Below are positions 52,429 through 61,556 of a stretch of DNA of 64,000 nt, piece by piece. The notes beneath the pieces were generated by a model. That model saw nothing but the letters and a program-made list of their open reading frames with translations. It was not told where the DNA came from and ran no database searches. Both the position numbers and the translations under genes were made by a program. Origin of the DNA: Klebsiella michiganensis (GTDB lineage Bacteria > Pseudomonadota > Gammaproteobacteria > Enterobacterales > Enterobacteriaceae); assembly GCF_002925905.1 (NCBI RefSeq), contig NZ_PRDB01000009.1, positions 186,001 to 250,000 of the forward strand. The letters run 5' to 3'. The first letter of the stretch is position 1; the number at the start of each line of letters is the position of its first letter.

Positions 52429-53868
52429 ATGAACCTGACTTTGAGCAAACGCGCGTTGGCTGGCCTGCCACTGGTTATCGCGCTGGCGGGCTGCGCGCCA
52501 TCGCACGATACTGGCAAGCCGCTCCAGCAGCAAACCCCGGCATCCCACGTCGCAACGGAACTGCCCGCCGCCGTGAAAAACGGCTGGCCGCAGAGCAACT
52601 GGTGGCAGGATTACCATGACCCTCAGCTCAATAGCCTGATTCAGCGTGCCTTAGCCAATGCGCCGGACATGCAGATTGCCGAACAGCGCATCAGGCTGGC
52701 GGAAGCGCAGGCGCGGATGTCGCAATCCAGCCTGGGGCCGAACCTGGATTTTTCCGCCGATATTGAACGGCAGAAAATGTCCTCCGAGGGGCTGATGGGG
52801 CCGTTTGCCACCGATACCGACGGCAATACCGGACCGTGGTACACCAACGGCACCTTCGGACTGACCGCCGGATGGGATCTGGACCTGTGGGGTAAAAACC
52901 GCGCGCTGCTCAAAGCGCGCATCGGTGAAGTCAAAGCACAGGTCGCTGAAGAAGCCCAGACCCGCGAACTGCTGGCCGGCAGCGTCGCCCGCCTTTACTG
53001 GCAGTGGCAGACCGAAGCGGCCATTAAAAACGTGCTGACGCAGGTGAAGCGCGAACAGAATAATGTCGTTACCGTGGATACTGCGCTGTATCAACGCGGG
53101 ATCACCAACTCGGCCGAAGGGGCCGAGAACGATATTAACGTCAGTAAAACCGATCAGCAGCTCGCCGACGTGGCGGGCAATATGAAGGAGATTGAAGCGC
53201 GGCTGATGGCGCTGACCAACAGCCAGAGCCAGGCGCTGAATCTTCATCCAGCGGATTTACCCGCCGTCAGCGCGCAAATGCCCAACCAGCTGGGATATGA
53301 GCTGCTGGCGCGACGCCCTGACCTGCAGGTCGCCCACTGGTATATCGAGGCTTCATTAAGCGAAGTTGATGCCGCGAAAGCCGCGTTTTATCCGGATATC
53401 AACCTGATGGCCTTCCTGCAGCAGGATGCCCTGCATCTCAGCGATCTGTTCCGCCACTCTGCCCAGCAGATGGGCGTCACCGCCGGGCTGACCCTGCCGA
53501 TCTTTGATAGCGGCCGCCTGAACGCGAATCTGGATATCGCCAGCGCGCAAAATGCCCTGTCGATAGCGAAGTACAACAAAGCGGTGGTCGATGCGGTTAA
53601 TCAGGTGGCGAAAACCGCCAGCCAGATGGAAACGCTGATGGCGAAAAATCAGCAGCAGCAGCAGGTTGAAAAAGATGCTCAGCGGATGGTCGCGCTGGCG
53701 CAGGCGCGGATGAACGCCGGGATTATTTCCGGCTCGCGCGTCAGCCTGGCGAAGCTGCCGGCGCTGCAGGAGCGCGTCACCGCGCTGCGTCTGCACGGCC
53801 AGTGGCTTGATGCCAGCATCCAGCTGACCTCCGCGCTGGGCGGCGGGTATCATCAGGCGGCGAAGTAG
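52429..53868 (+). CDS. mdtQ: MdtQ, outer-membrane efflux lipoprotein (NodT/OprM family)
   Basis: A TolC-like outer-membrane channel component for drug efflux. The 479-residue protein starts MNLTLSKRALAGLPLVIALA, ending in the lipobox LAGC (Cys22), and has two OEP repeats with helical stretches such as IAEQRIRLAEAQARMSQSSL and NVSKTDQQLADVAGNMKEIE, and the NodT-family LARRPDLQVAHW. I start at MNLTL because the lipobox begins there. As I recall, this locus is broken in E. coli K-12 (yohG); here it is intact. No pump or adaptor gene is adjacent, so the partner is elsewhere. Confidence 0.9.
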   Translation: MNLTLSKRALAGLPLVIALAGCAPSHDTGKPLQQQTPASHVATELPAAVKNGWPQSNWWQDYHDPQLNSLIQRALANAPDMQIAEQRIRLAEAQARMSQSSLGPNLDFSADIERQKMSSEGLMGPFATDTDGNTGPWYTNGTFGLTAGWDLDLWGKNRALLKARIGEVKAQVAEEAQTRELLAGSVARLYWQWQTEAAIKNVLTQVKREQNNVVTVDTALYQRGITNSAEGAENDINVSKTDQQLADVAGNMKEIEARLMALTNSQSQALNLHPADLPAVSAQMPNQLGYELLARRPDLQVAHWYIEASLSEVDAAKAAFYPDINLMAFLQQDALHLSDLFRHSAQQMGVTAGLTLPIFDSGRLNANLDIASAQNALSIAKYNKAVVDAVNQVAKTASQMETLMAKNQQQQQVEKDAQRMVALAQARMNAGIISGSRVSLAKLPALQERVTALRLHGQWLDASIQLTSALGGGYHQAAK

Positions 53869-53876
53869 TTCTGTTT

Positions 53877-53906
53877 CCCGGCTCGCGCTGCGCTTAGCCG
53901 GGCTAC
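53877..53906. repeat. REP-type palindrome 2 (after mdtQ)
   Basis: CCCGGCTCGCGCTGCGCTTA then GCCGGGCTAC, the inverse-orientation copy of the unit at 46017-46046, 8 bp after the mdtQ stop. Confidence 0.8.
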
Positions 53907-53932
53907 AGGCCCATGCGATCTGTGGGGTTGTC

Positions 53933-53964
53933 GCCCGGATAAGGCGTTTACGCCGCCATCCGGG
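53933..53964. repeat. REP-type palindrome 3
   Basis: GCCCGGATAAGGCGTTTACG then CCGCCATCCGGG. It resembles the E. coli REP unit and lies between mdtQ and yohD, 27 bp from repeat 2, forming a pair (BIME-like). Confidence 0.8.
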
Positions 53965-53972
53965 AACTCTCG

Positions 53973-54542
53973 TCACTCTTTCTTCTTTGCCTCGCGGCGC
54001 TTTAGCCACCAGTGCGCCGCAACCACCAGCACCACCGCCAGAATCAGCCAGATCCAGTGCTTCAGATGCGCATCCAGATGATGCAGCCACGGGCCAATCG
54101 CTTCCCCGCCGAGATAGCCGAGCGTGGTAAAAATTAACGCCCAGATAATCGCGCCGACAATATTCAGCGGCAGAAACACCTTCGGCGGCAGGCGGCTGGC
54201 GCCAATCAGCAGCGGGCCGATAACCCGAAAGCCGTACATAAAGCGGGTGCCGATGACAAACAGGTAGGGGCGACGCTGGATCATCCGCTGGGCCTTTTGG
54301 ATCCGCTTTTTCTGGCGTGCGAATCGCCGCAGAATCCGTCCGCCAAAGCGCCTGCCGAGTAAATAAAGCAGCTGATCGCCAATCATCCCCCCGAGGGCGA
54401 CCGAGATAACCACCAGCCAGAACTTCAATAATCCCTGATGTGCCGCCACGCCGCCGAGCAGCGTGATGGTTTCGCCTTCCGCCACGCTGCCAATGACCAG
54501 CGCCGCGTAGCCGTACTGGGAAATCAGGTTATTGATATCCAT
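53973..54542 (-). CDS. yohD: YohD, DedA-family membrane protein
   Basis: A DedA/VTT-family inner-membrane protein of 189 residues. Family members act in undecaprenyl phosphate recycling or flipping and in keeping the membrane potential. Conserved elements include LVIGSVAEGETITLLGGVAA, VALGGMIGDQLLYLLGRRFG and FVIGTRFMYGFRVIGPLLIG (the GxRxxxxxR-type block), and a C-terminal helix. I start at MDINNLISQYG (54542), as in E. coli; the 13-codon extension is unlikely. Confidence 0.92.
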   Translation of the reverse strand: MDINNLISQYGYAALVIGSVAEGETITLLGGVAAHQGLLKFWLVVISVALGGMIGDQLLYLLGRRFGGRILRRFARQKKRIQKAQRMIQRRPYLFVIGTRFMYGFRVIGPLLIGASRLPPKVFLPLNIVGAIIWALIFTTLGYLGGEAIGPWLHHLDAHLKHWIWLILAVVLVVAAHWWLKRREAKKKE

Positions 54543-54697
54543 ATAAAGATTAACTCCATAAAACGTCAGTCCCTTAATCATACACCCTGATGATAAAAAT
54601 GCGGGGGAAGCGCATTTTTCTCGCTGTACACAAAATAATCTACAAGGTGAATTATACTTGGATCAGTGCTGTACCACGCCGTGACAAGGGGGACGCT

Positions 54698-55285
54698 ATG
54701 AACCATGTCTGGGGGCTCTTCTCTCATCCTAATCAAGAGATGAGCGTTATTAAAAGCGAAAACGAAACCGTTTCGCATCACTATACGCACCATGTGCTGG
54801 TCATGGCGGCGGTTCCGGTTATCTGCGCCTTTATTGGCACCACGCAGCTGGGCTGGAACTTCGGCGACGGCACGGTGGTAAAACTGTCGCTGATGACCGG
54901 GCTGGCCCTGGCGGTGCTGTTTTATGCCGTGATGCTCGCCGGGGTTGCGGTGATGGGGCGGGTTATCTGGTGGATGGCACGAAGCTATCCGCAGCGGCCT
55001 TCCCTTAAGCGCTGTATGGTTTTCGCCGGCTATGTCGCCACGCCGCTTTTCCTCAGCGGGCTCGTGGCGCTCTATCCGCTGGTGTGGCTGTGCGCGCTGG
55101 TCGGGACCGTCGCGCTGCTTTACACCGGCTATCTGCTGTATCTCGGTATTCCCACGTTCCTGGGGATCAACAAAGAAGAGGGGTTGAGCTTCGCCAGCTC
55201 GACTCTGGCGATAGGGGTGCTGGTGCTGGAAGTGCTGCTGGCGATCACCGTTATTCTCTGGGGATACGGATATCGGCTCTTCTGA
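54698..55285 (+). CDS. yohC: YohC, Yip1-family inner-membrane protein
   Basis: A 195-residue protein with five predicted helices, YIP1 family. It begins MNHVWGLFSHPNQEM, and GYVATPLFLSGLVALYPLVW is conserved. The function is unknown. I start at 54698, which has AAGGGGGAC upstream, and reject a start 36 codons earlier. A 15-bp stem follows. Confidence 0.92.
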   Translation: MNHVWGLFSHPNQEMSVIKSENETVSHHYTHHVLVMAAVPVICAFIGTTQLGWNFGDGTVVKLSLMTGLALAVLFYAVMLAGVAVMGRVIWWMARSYPQRPSLKRCMVFAGYVATPLFLSGLVALYPLVWLCALVGTVALLYTGYLLYLGIPTFLGINKEEGLSFASSTLAIGVLVLEVLLAITVILWGYGYRLF

Positions 55286-55292
55286 TTTAACT

Positions 55293-55328
55293 CATTGCCG
55301 GCATAAATAGATTTTTATGTCGGCAATG
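55293..55328 (+). terminator. Long hairpin after yohC
   Basis: Arms CATTGCCGGCATAAA and TTTATGTCGGCAATG pair at 14 of 15 positions with a 6-base loop, 7 bp after the yohC stop. No T tract follows. The size suggests an mRNA 3'-end structure. Confidence 0.6.
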
Positions 55329-55461
55329 CAGCATTTGTTCACGATTCTTATTAGCCAGCTCGCGTTCTGACAAGGTATGATGATTTTTGCCAGCGGCGTC
55401 ATCACCCCAGCGCCGCGGCGTACGTTCATAACGTGCAAAAATACTTTTCAGAATGTTCACG

Positions 55462-56409
55462 ATGACCAAATTTCGAGTTTCTTTGCTCAGCCTGACGTTG
55501 CTGCTGGCTGTGCCTTTTGCGCCCCAGGCGTTGGCTAAAACCTCCACGGCGGTTACCGCCTCCCAGCCGGATATCGCTTCCGGCAGCGCGATGATCGTCG
55601 ACCTTGCCAGCAAAAAAATCATCTATGCCAGCCAGCCGGACCTGGTTCGCCCGATGGCGTCGATCACCAAGGTGATGACCGCGATGGTGGTCCTTGATGC
55701 CCATCTGCCCCTTGATGAGATGCTGACCGTTGATATCAGCCAGACGCCTGAAATGAAAGGGATCTATTCACGGGTGCGCCTGAACAGCCAAATCAGCCGC
55801 CGCAATATGCTGCTGCTGGCGCTGATGTCGTCGGAAAACCGCGCCGCCGCCAGCCTGGCGCACCATTACCCGGGCGGCTACGGCGCGTTTATCCGCGCGA
55901 TGAACGCCAAGGCGCAGGCGCTGGGGATGACCCGCACCAGCTACGTTGAACCCACCGGTCTGTCGATTCATAACGTCTCTACCGCCCGCGATCTGACTAA
56001 GCTGCTGATCGCCAGCGAGCAGTATCCGCTGATTGGCCAACTGAGCACCACCAAAGAAGATATGGCGACATTCGCCCATCCGGCCTATACGCTGCCGTTC
56101 CGCAATACCAACCATCTGGTCTACCGCGATAACTGGAATATTCAGCTGACCAAAACCGGCTTTACTAACGCGGCGGGCCACTGCCTGATTATGCGTACGG
56201 TGATTAATCAGCGCCCGGTGGCGCTGGTGGTGATGGATGCGTTTGGCAAATATACCCACTTCGCCGACGCCAGCCGCCTGAGAACGTGGATTGAAACGGG
56301 AAAAGTGATGCCGGTTCCGGCTTCCGCGCTCAGCTATAAAAAGCAGCGTGAAGCGCAGATGGCCGATGCGATGCTGAAAGGCGGCGCGCAGACCGCGCAG
56401 AACGATTAA
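55462..56409 (+). CDS. pbpG: PbpG (PBP7), periplasmic D-alanyl-D-alanine endopeptidase
   Basis: PBP7 cleaves DD cross-links in peptidoglycan. In 315 residues, a signal peptide ([20 protein letters not shown] to QALA) is followed by the peptidase S11 domain with the active-site Ser in [10 protein letters not shown] (SxxK), SEN in LMSSENRAA and KTG in [12 protein letters not shown] start at 55462 (MTKFRV) because it matches E. coli MPKFRV; an ATG three codons earlier is possible, and neither has a strong ribosome-binding site. Confidence 0.95.
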   Translation: MTKFRVSLLSLTLLLAVPFAPQALAKTSTAVTASQPDIASGSAMIVDLASKKIIYASQPDLVRPMASITKVMTAMVVLDAHLPLDEMLTVDISQTPEMKGIYSRVRLNSQISRRNMLLLALMSSENRAAASLAHHYPGGYGAFIRAMNAKAQALGMTRTSYVEPTGLSIHNVSTARDLTKLLIASEQYPLIGQLSTTKEDMATFAHPAYTLPFRNTNHLVYRDNWNIQLTKTGFTNAAGHCLIMRTVINQRPVALVVMDAFGKYTHFADASRLRTWIETGKVMPVPASALSYKKQREAQMADAMLKGGAQTAQND

Positions 56410-56419
56410 CCCCCATTTC

Positions 56420-56454
56420 CCCGGATTACGGCGTAAACGCCTTATCCGGGCTAC
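56420..56454. repeat. REP-type palindrome 4 (after pbpG)
   Basis: CCCGGATTACGGCGTAAACG then CCTTATCCGGGCTAC, the same family as the repeat at 53933-53964, inverted. Confidence 0.78.
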
Positions 56455-56470
56455 CGAACCGCGCTGTACC

Positions 56471-56500
56471 GTAGCCCGGCTAAGCGCAGCGCGAGCCGGG
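56471..56500. repeat. REP-type palindrome 5 (after pbpG)
   Basis: GTAGCCCGGCTAAGCGCAGC then GCGAGCCGGG. It differs from repeat 1 at one position and lies 3 bp from the stop of the convergent acetyltransferase gene. Confidence 0.8.
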
Positions 56501-56503
56501 GGG

Positions 56504-57058
56504 TTACTCCGGCAGCGTCCAGTCGCCATCGCCGAGCGGGCGCTGCATAATCAAGGTATCCCGCCAGTCGCCCATCTTATAGCCGACGCTGCGCAGCTGA
56601 CCCGCCACGCTAAAACCGAACTTTTTATGAATCGCAATCGACCCGGCGTTACTGTGGCCGTCGCCGATAATCGCCAGCATTTGTCGCCACGGTCCCTGTT
56701 CGCATTTCTCAATTAACCGGGAGAGCAGGGCGCTGCCGATACCGTGTCCCCCCATTCCCGCCTCAACGTAAATCGACTCTTCCAGGGTGTAGCGGTAGGC
56801 CGGACGCGGGCGGTAAAAGGTGGCGTAGCAGTAGCCGACGATGGTGCCGCGCCACAGGGCAACCAGCCACGGCAGCCCGCTATCGCGCACGGTTTTGATT
56901 CGCTTGCGCATCTCATCCACGGTTGGCGGGATCTCTTCAAAAGAGGCGCGTCCATTGAGCACGTGCCAGACGTACAGCGCGGCGATAGCGTGGGCGTCAT
57001 CGGGCAGCGCTTCGCGGATCTCTAAGTCAGCGTCGTGTAGCTTATCCACTGCGGACAT
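56504..57058 (-). CDS. GNAT-family N-acetyltransferase, phosphinothricin-acetyltransferase-like
   Basis: A 184-residue GNAT acetyltransferase. The acetyl-CoA-binding motif is VEAGMGGHGIGSALLSRLIE (about 98-117). The YATFYRPRPAYRYTLEESIY and HKKFGFSVAGQLRSVGYKMG stretches are typical of Pat/MnaT (YncA) enzymes that acetylate methionine derivatives and phosphinothricin. Substrate unknown. ATG at 57058 has AAGGAATTAA upstream. It lies between pbpG and dld, where E. coli has no gene. Confidence 0.85.
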   Translation of the reverse strand: MSAVDKLHDADLEIREALPDDAHAIAALYVWHVLNGRASFEEIPPTVDEMRKRIKTVRDSGLPWLVALWRGTIVGYCYATFYRPRPAYRYTLEESIYVEAGMGGHGIGSALLSRLIEKCEQGPWRQMLAIIGDGHSNAGSIAIHKKFGFSVAGQLRSVGYKMGDWRDTLIMQRPLGDGDWTLPE

Positions 57059-57155
57059 GATGGGTTAATTCCTTAAACGGGTTTGCCGGAGAGGAAATTT
57101 CTCCGGCGTGCAGCGTAATACAGAAGCCCCGCGGCTGAACAGTCCCCCGTGCGGA

Positions 57156-58898
57156 TTATTGCGGTTCGGTCGCGCTCGTCGGTTTATCCTGCGCTTCGCC
57201 CCAGTATTTTTGCTTACTGGTTTTGCCAATCCCCGGGTTCATGCTGTTGGTGGGATCGTTTTCGCGATAGAAGCGTTTTAAGCTTTCCGGCGCTTCATAC
57301 AGATGGCCGACGTTATGCTCGGCCGGATATTGGGCGCCCCGCTCCTTCAGCAGCGCCAGCATTTTCTCTTTCAGTTCGTGGGCATCGACGCCTTTTTTCA
57401 CGATGTAATCCTGATGGAAAACGTGGCACATAAAGTGGCCGTAATAGAGCTTATGCACCAGCTGGCTATCGATATCGGCGGGAAGATGCTCAAACCATTC
57501 GGTGTCGTTACGGCGCAGGGCGATGTCCAGCGCCAGAATATCTTCCACCTCATCGGCGTGAACCGCCTGGTAGCGGATCGCCGCACCCGCGGCGGCAAAG
57601 CGGTGCAGGAAGGCTTTGCTGCCTTCTTCTGCGGTGCAGACGAAGAAATCCCCTTCGGCATTCTGGAAATATTCCCCGAGCCAGGCCTGAGCCTCTTCGA
57701 TGCCGTCGCCCGCCATTTTCAGCAGCAGATGGTGTTCGTATTTATCGCGCCAGGTTTTCATTCGCTCCGGCAGGTGCGACGGGAAGACGTGACCCAGCTT
57801 TTGCATAAAGCGGTCGGTGAAGTGCGGCTTAAACAGCGACACTTTCTCCAGCATCGCGTCGGTGCGGCCCTTCATGGTAAAGAAGAACGGCATTTTATCG
57901 GTGCCGAGCTTGTCGATCATCAGGAAGGTGTCTTTCCCGTACTGCTCGGCGATGTCGTAAATATCGCGGTGCATATACTCGCCCGCCACCGGCAGATGGT
58001 TGAACTCGGCGAGAATATGGCGGCGAATTTCGGTCAGCACGTCCGGGCGGTTGGTGCCGATGTAGAACACCTGCTGGCGTTTTTCCGCCGGGAAGGTATC
58101 GAGGCGCACGGCAAACACCGCCAGCTTGCCGGCGCAGCCCGAGGATTCAAACAGGCGGTCCGGGTCGGCGTTGTAGCGCGCCGGGGTATCGGCATTCACG
58201 TCGCGCACGCGGGTGACGTAATCATGATCGTGGGCATGGCGACCGTCGTGGCGCACATCCTCATCTTTAACCCGTTCGTCGTCGAGGCGGCTGAGGATTT
58301 GCTCCGGCGTGGTGCCGAGGTCAATGCCGAGGTGGTTCACCAGCGTCAGCTTGCCGTTTTCATCAATTTGCGCGTACAGCGACATTTCGGTATACGCCGG
58401 GCCGCGCTGTACCAGCGAGCCGCCGGAGTTGTTGCAGATCCCGCCGACCACCGATGCCCCGATGCAGGATGAACCAATGACCGAGTGCGGTTCGCGACCC
58501 AGCGGCTTCAGCGCTTTTTCCAGCGAATAGAGCGTCGTGCCGGGATAAGCCAGCACCTGCTCGCCTTTATCCAGCAGATGCAGTTTATCCAGGCGCAGGG
58601 TGCTGATAATGACGATATCGCGGTCATAATCGTTACCGTTCGGCGTTGAGCCTTCGGTCAGGCCGGTGTTGGCCGCCTGCATCAGAATGATTTTATCGGC
58701 GTTGACGCAGGCGTTCAGCACGCGCCACAGCTCCAGCAGGGTACCGGGAAAGACCACCGCCAGCGCGTCGCCCTGGCCGGAGCGAAAGCCTTTACGGTAG
58801 CGCTGGGTTTTAGCCGGGTCGGTGAGCAGATGGGACGAGCCGACCAGACGGGCGAGTTCAGCCAGAAAAGCGTTGTTATAGGTTGTTGCAGATGACAT
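57156..58898 (-). CDS. dld: Dld, quinone-dependent D-lactate dehydrogenase
   Basis: A peripheral membrane flavoenzyme that oxidises D-lactate to pyruvate and feeds quinone. It has 580 residues (E. coli 571). The FAD-binding type-4 domain is clear, with IGSSCIGASVVGGICNNSGG near residue 150; DHDYVTRVRDVNADTPARYN and VKKGVDAHELKEKML are typical. I start at MSSATTYNN (58898, AAGGAGTGGAAC upstream) and reject a start 20 codons earlier. It diverges from bglX. Confidence 0.95.
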   Translation of the reverse strand: MSSATTYNNAFLAELARLVGSSHLLTDPAKTQRYRKGFRSGQGDALAVVFPGTLLELWRVLNACVNADKIILMQAANTGLTEGSTPNGNDYDRDIVIISTLRLDKLHLLDKGEQVLAYPGTTLYSLEKALKPLGREPHSVIGSSCIGASVVGGICNNSGGSLVQRGPAYTEMSLYAQIDENGKLTLVNHLGIDLGTTPEQILSRLDDERVKDEDVRHDGRHAHDHDYVTRVRDVNADTPARYNADPDRLFESSGCAGKLAVFAVRLDTFPAEKRQQVFYIGTNRPDVLTEIRRHILAEFNHLPVAGEYMHRDIYDIAEQYGKDTFLMIDKLGTDKMPFFFTMKGRTDAMLEKVSLFKPHFTDRFMQKLGHVFPSHLPERMKTWRDKYEHHLLLKMAGDGIEEAQAWLGEYFQNAEGDFFVCTAEEGSKAFLHRFAAAGAAIRYQAVHADEVEDILALDIALRRNDTEWFEHLPADIDSQLVHKLYYGHFMCHVFHQDYIVKKGVDAHELKEKMLALLKERGAQYPAEHNVGHLYEAPESLKRFYRENDPTNSMNPGIGKTSKQKYWGEAQDKPTSATEPQ

Positions 58899-59092
58899 GT
58901 TCCACTCCTTGTGGTGGTACAAAATTATCAAAAATAAGAATAGCGCTTTGTATGACAATTTGATGCATCAATGTTTCGAAAAATCAGAGAACAACGCGCG
59001 CTTTATTCAGGCGTCTCGTTTATGTTTATGGCAGACTTCGATTTTTGCTATCTTTTCGCCGATCTGGTCGACTGGAACAATGAGGGATAAAA

Positions 59093-61390
59093 ATGAAATG
59101 GCTTTGTACTGTAGGCGTCGCTGTGAGCCTGGCGCTGCAACCGGCGCTGGCGGATGAATTGTTCGGCAATCATCCCCTAACGCCGCAGGCGCGGGATGCG
59201 TTTGTGACGGAACTGCTGACGAAAATGACGGTGGATGAAAAAATCGGTCAGCTGCGCTTAATTAGCGTCGGCCCGGATAACCCGAAAGAGGCCATCCGCG
59301 AGATGATCAAAGAAGGCCAGGTGGGGGCGATTTTTAACACCGTGACCCGCCATGATATCCGCATTATGCAGGATCAGGTGATGGAACTCAGCCGCCTGAA
59401 AATCCCGCTCTTTTTCGCCTATGACGTGCTCCACGGCCAGCGTACCGTCTTTCCGATTAGCCTTGGCCTGGCCTCCTCTTTTAACCTCGACGCGGTGAAC
59501 ACCGTCGGGCGGGTGTCGGCTTACGAAGCGGCCGATGATGGCCTGAACATGACCTGGGCGCCGATGGTCGACGTCTCCCGCGACCCGCGCTGGGGCCGCG
59601 CTTCGGAAGGGTTCGGGGAAGATACCTACCTGACCACCGAGATGGGCAGGGCGATGGTGGAGTCGATGCAGGGGAAAAGCCCGGCGGATCGCTACTCGGT
59701 GATGACCAGCGTCAAGCACTTTGCCGCCTACGGCGCGGTCGAAGGCGGCAAAGAGTACAACACCGTTGATATGAGCCCGCAGCGCCTGTTCAACGACTAT
59801 ATGCCGCCCTACAAAGCGGGGCTGGATGCGGGCAGCGGCGCGGTTATGGTGGCGCTCAACTCGCTCAACGGTACCCCGGCGACCTCCGACGCCTGGCTGC
59901 TTAAGGACGTGCTGCGCGACCAGTGGGGCTTTAAAGGCATCACCGTCTCCGACCATGGCGCTATCAAAGAGCTGATCAAACACGGCGTGGCGTCGGACCC
60001 GGAAGACGCGGTGCGCGTGGCGCTGAAGTCCGGCATCAATATGAGCATGAGCGACGAGTACTACAGCAAGTATCTGCCGGGACTGGTGAAATCCGGTAAG
60101 GTGACAATGGCGGAGCTGGATGACGCGACCCGCCACGTGCTGAACGTGAAATATGATATGGGCCTGTTTAACGACCCGTATAGCCACCTGGGGCCGAAAG
60201 ATTCCGATCCGCAGGATACCAACGCCGAAAGCCGCCTGCATCGCAAAGAAGCGCGCGAAGTGGCGCGCGAAAGCCTGGTGCTGCTGAAAAACCGCCTCGA
60301 TACGCTGCCGTTGAAAAAATCGGGCACTATCGCGGTAATCGGCGCGCTGGCCGACAGCAAGCGCGACATGATGGGCAGCTGGTCGGCGGCGGGCGTGGCC
60401 GATCAGTCGGTCACCGTACTGACCGGTTTGCAGAACGCGCTGGGCGACAAAGGCAAGATTATCTATGCCAAAGGCGCTAACGTCACTGACGATAAAGGCA
60501 TCGTCGACTTCCTCAATCTGTACGAGAAAGCGGTGCAGGTTGACTCGCGCTCGCCGCAGGAGATGATTGACGAAGCCGTGGCGGCGGCGAAGCAGTCTGA
60601 CGTGGTGGTTGCCGTGGTTGGCGAGGCGCAGGGCATGGCCCACGAAGCCTCCAGCCGCACCGACATCACCCTGCCGCCGAGCCAGCGCGCTCTGATTAGC
60701 GCGCTGAAAGCGACCGGTAAACCGCTGGTGCTGGTGCTAATGAACGGTCGTCCGCTGGCGCTGGTGAAAGAGGATCAGCAGGCTGATGCGATCCTCGAAA
60801 CCTGGTTTGCCGGTACCGAAGGCGGCAACGCCATTGCCGATGTGCTGTTCGGCGACTACAACCCGTCTGGCAAGCTGCCCATGTCCTTCCCGCGCTCGGT
60901 CGGGCAGATCCCGACCTACTACAGCCATCTCAACACCGGTCGCCCGTACAATGCGGATAAGCCAAACAAGTACACCTCGCGCTACTTTGATGAAGCCAAC
61001 GGCCCGCTCTATCCGTTTGGCTACGGCCTGAGCTACACCACCTTTAGCGTTTCCGACGTGAAAATGTCGGCGCCGACCCTGCAGCGCGACGGCAGCGTGA
61101 CCGCCAGCGTGCAGGTAACCAATACCGGCAAGCGCGAAGGGGCGACGGTGATTCAGCTTTATCTGCAGGACGTTACCGCTTCCATGAGCCGTCCGGTGAA
61201 AATGCTGCGCGGCTTTAAAAAGGTGACCCTCAAGCCGGGCGAGACGCAAACCGTCAGCTTCCCGATTGACGTTGAAGCGCTGAAGTTCTGGAACCAGCAG
61301 ATGAAGTACGACGCCGAGCCGGGTAAATTCAACGTCTTTATCGGCGTCGACTCCGCCCGCGTGAAGCAGAGCGAGTTTGAACTGCTGTAA
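59093..61390 (+). CDS. bglX: BglX, periplasmic beta-glucosidase (GH3)
   Basis: A secreted glycoside hydrolase family 3 enzyme that cleaves beta-glucosides in the periplasm. It has 765 residues, the E. coli length. Signal peptide MKWLCTVGVAVSLALQPALA, then DELFG. The catalytic nucleophile Asp lies in GFKGITVSDHGAIKEL (about 280-295); the second domain has MGSWSAAGVAD and the C-terminal domain is fibronectin-like. GAGGG is 8-12 bases before the ATG. It diverges from dld. Confidence 0.96.
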   Translation: MKWLCTVGVAVSLALQPALADELFGNHPLTPQARDAFVTELLTKMTVDEKIGQLRLISVGPDNPKEAIREMIKEGQVGAIFNTVTRHDIRIMQDQVMELSRLKIPLFFAYDVLHGQRTVFPISLGLASSFNLDAVNTVGRVSAYEAADDGLNMTWAPMVDVSRDPRWGRASEGFGEDTYLTTEMGRAMVESMQGKSPADRYSVMTSVKHFAAYGAVEGGKEYNTVDMSPQRLFNDYMPPYKAGLDAGSGAVMVALNSLNGTPATSDAWLLKDVLRDQWGFKGITVSDHGAIKELIKHGVASDPEDAVRVALKSGINMSMSDEYYSKYLPGLVKSGKVTMAELDDATRHVLNVKYDMGLFNDPYSHLGPKDSDPQDTNAESRLHRKEAREVARESLVLLKNRLDTLPLKKSGTIAVIGALADSKRDMMGSWSAAGVADQSVTVLTGLQNALGDKGKIIYAKGANVTDDKGIVDFLNLYEKAVQVDSRSPQEMIDEAVAAAKQSDVVVAVVGEAQGMAHEASSRTDITLPPSQRALISALKATGKPLVLVLMNGRPLALVKEDQQADAILETWFAGTEGGNAIADVLFGDYNPSGKLPMSFPRSVGQIPTYYSHLNTGRPYNADKPNKYTSRYFDEANGPLYPFGYGLSYTTFSVSDVKMSAPTLQRDGSVTASVQVTNTGKREGATVIQLYLQDVTASMSRPVKMLRGFKKVTLKPGETQTVSFPIDVEALKFWNQQMKYDAEPGKFNVFIGVDSARVKQSEFELL

Positions 61391-61400
61391 TGGTGATTTG

Positions 61401-61434
61401 TCGCCCGGGTAAGGCTGCGGCCGCCACCCGGGAA
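61401..61434. repeat. REP-type palindrome 6 (after bglX)
   Basis: TCGCCCGGGTAAGGCTGCGG then CCGCCACCCGGGAA, a GGGT variant of the unit at 53933-53964, 11 bp after the bglX stop. Confidence 0.72.
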
Positions 61435-61451
61435 CAGGCATTCCTTACCCC

Positions 61452-61479
61452 AAAGGCCGATTTATCGGCCTTTTCTTTT
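61452..61479 (+). terminator. Rho-independent terminator after bglX
   Basis: 9-bp stem AAAGGCCGA / TCGGCCTTT with a 4-base loop and a T-rich tail (TCTTTTT). Confidence 0.88.
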
Positions 61480-61556
61480 TCCGCTCCGCCCCAAATGAAC
61501 TACGCTTTTTGCTTAAGCTCCTGTTAATGGAGCGCAAATTAAAGAGGGACGTGAGG

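Noticed and set aside
59258..60643. 461-codon open frame antisense to bglX
   Set aside because: Same GC-skew shadow of a strongly supported GH3 gene; His- and Arg-rich translation without motifs.
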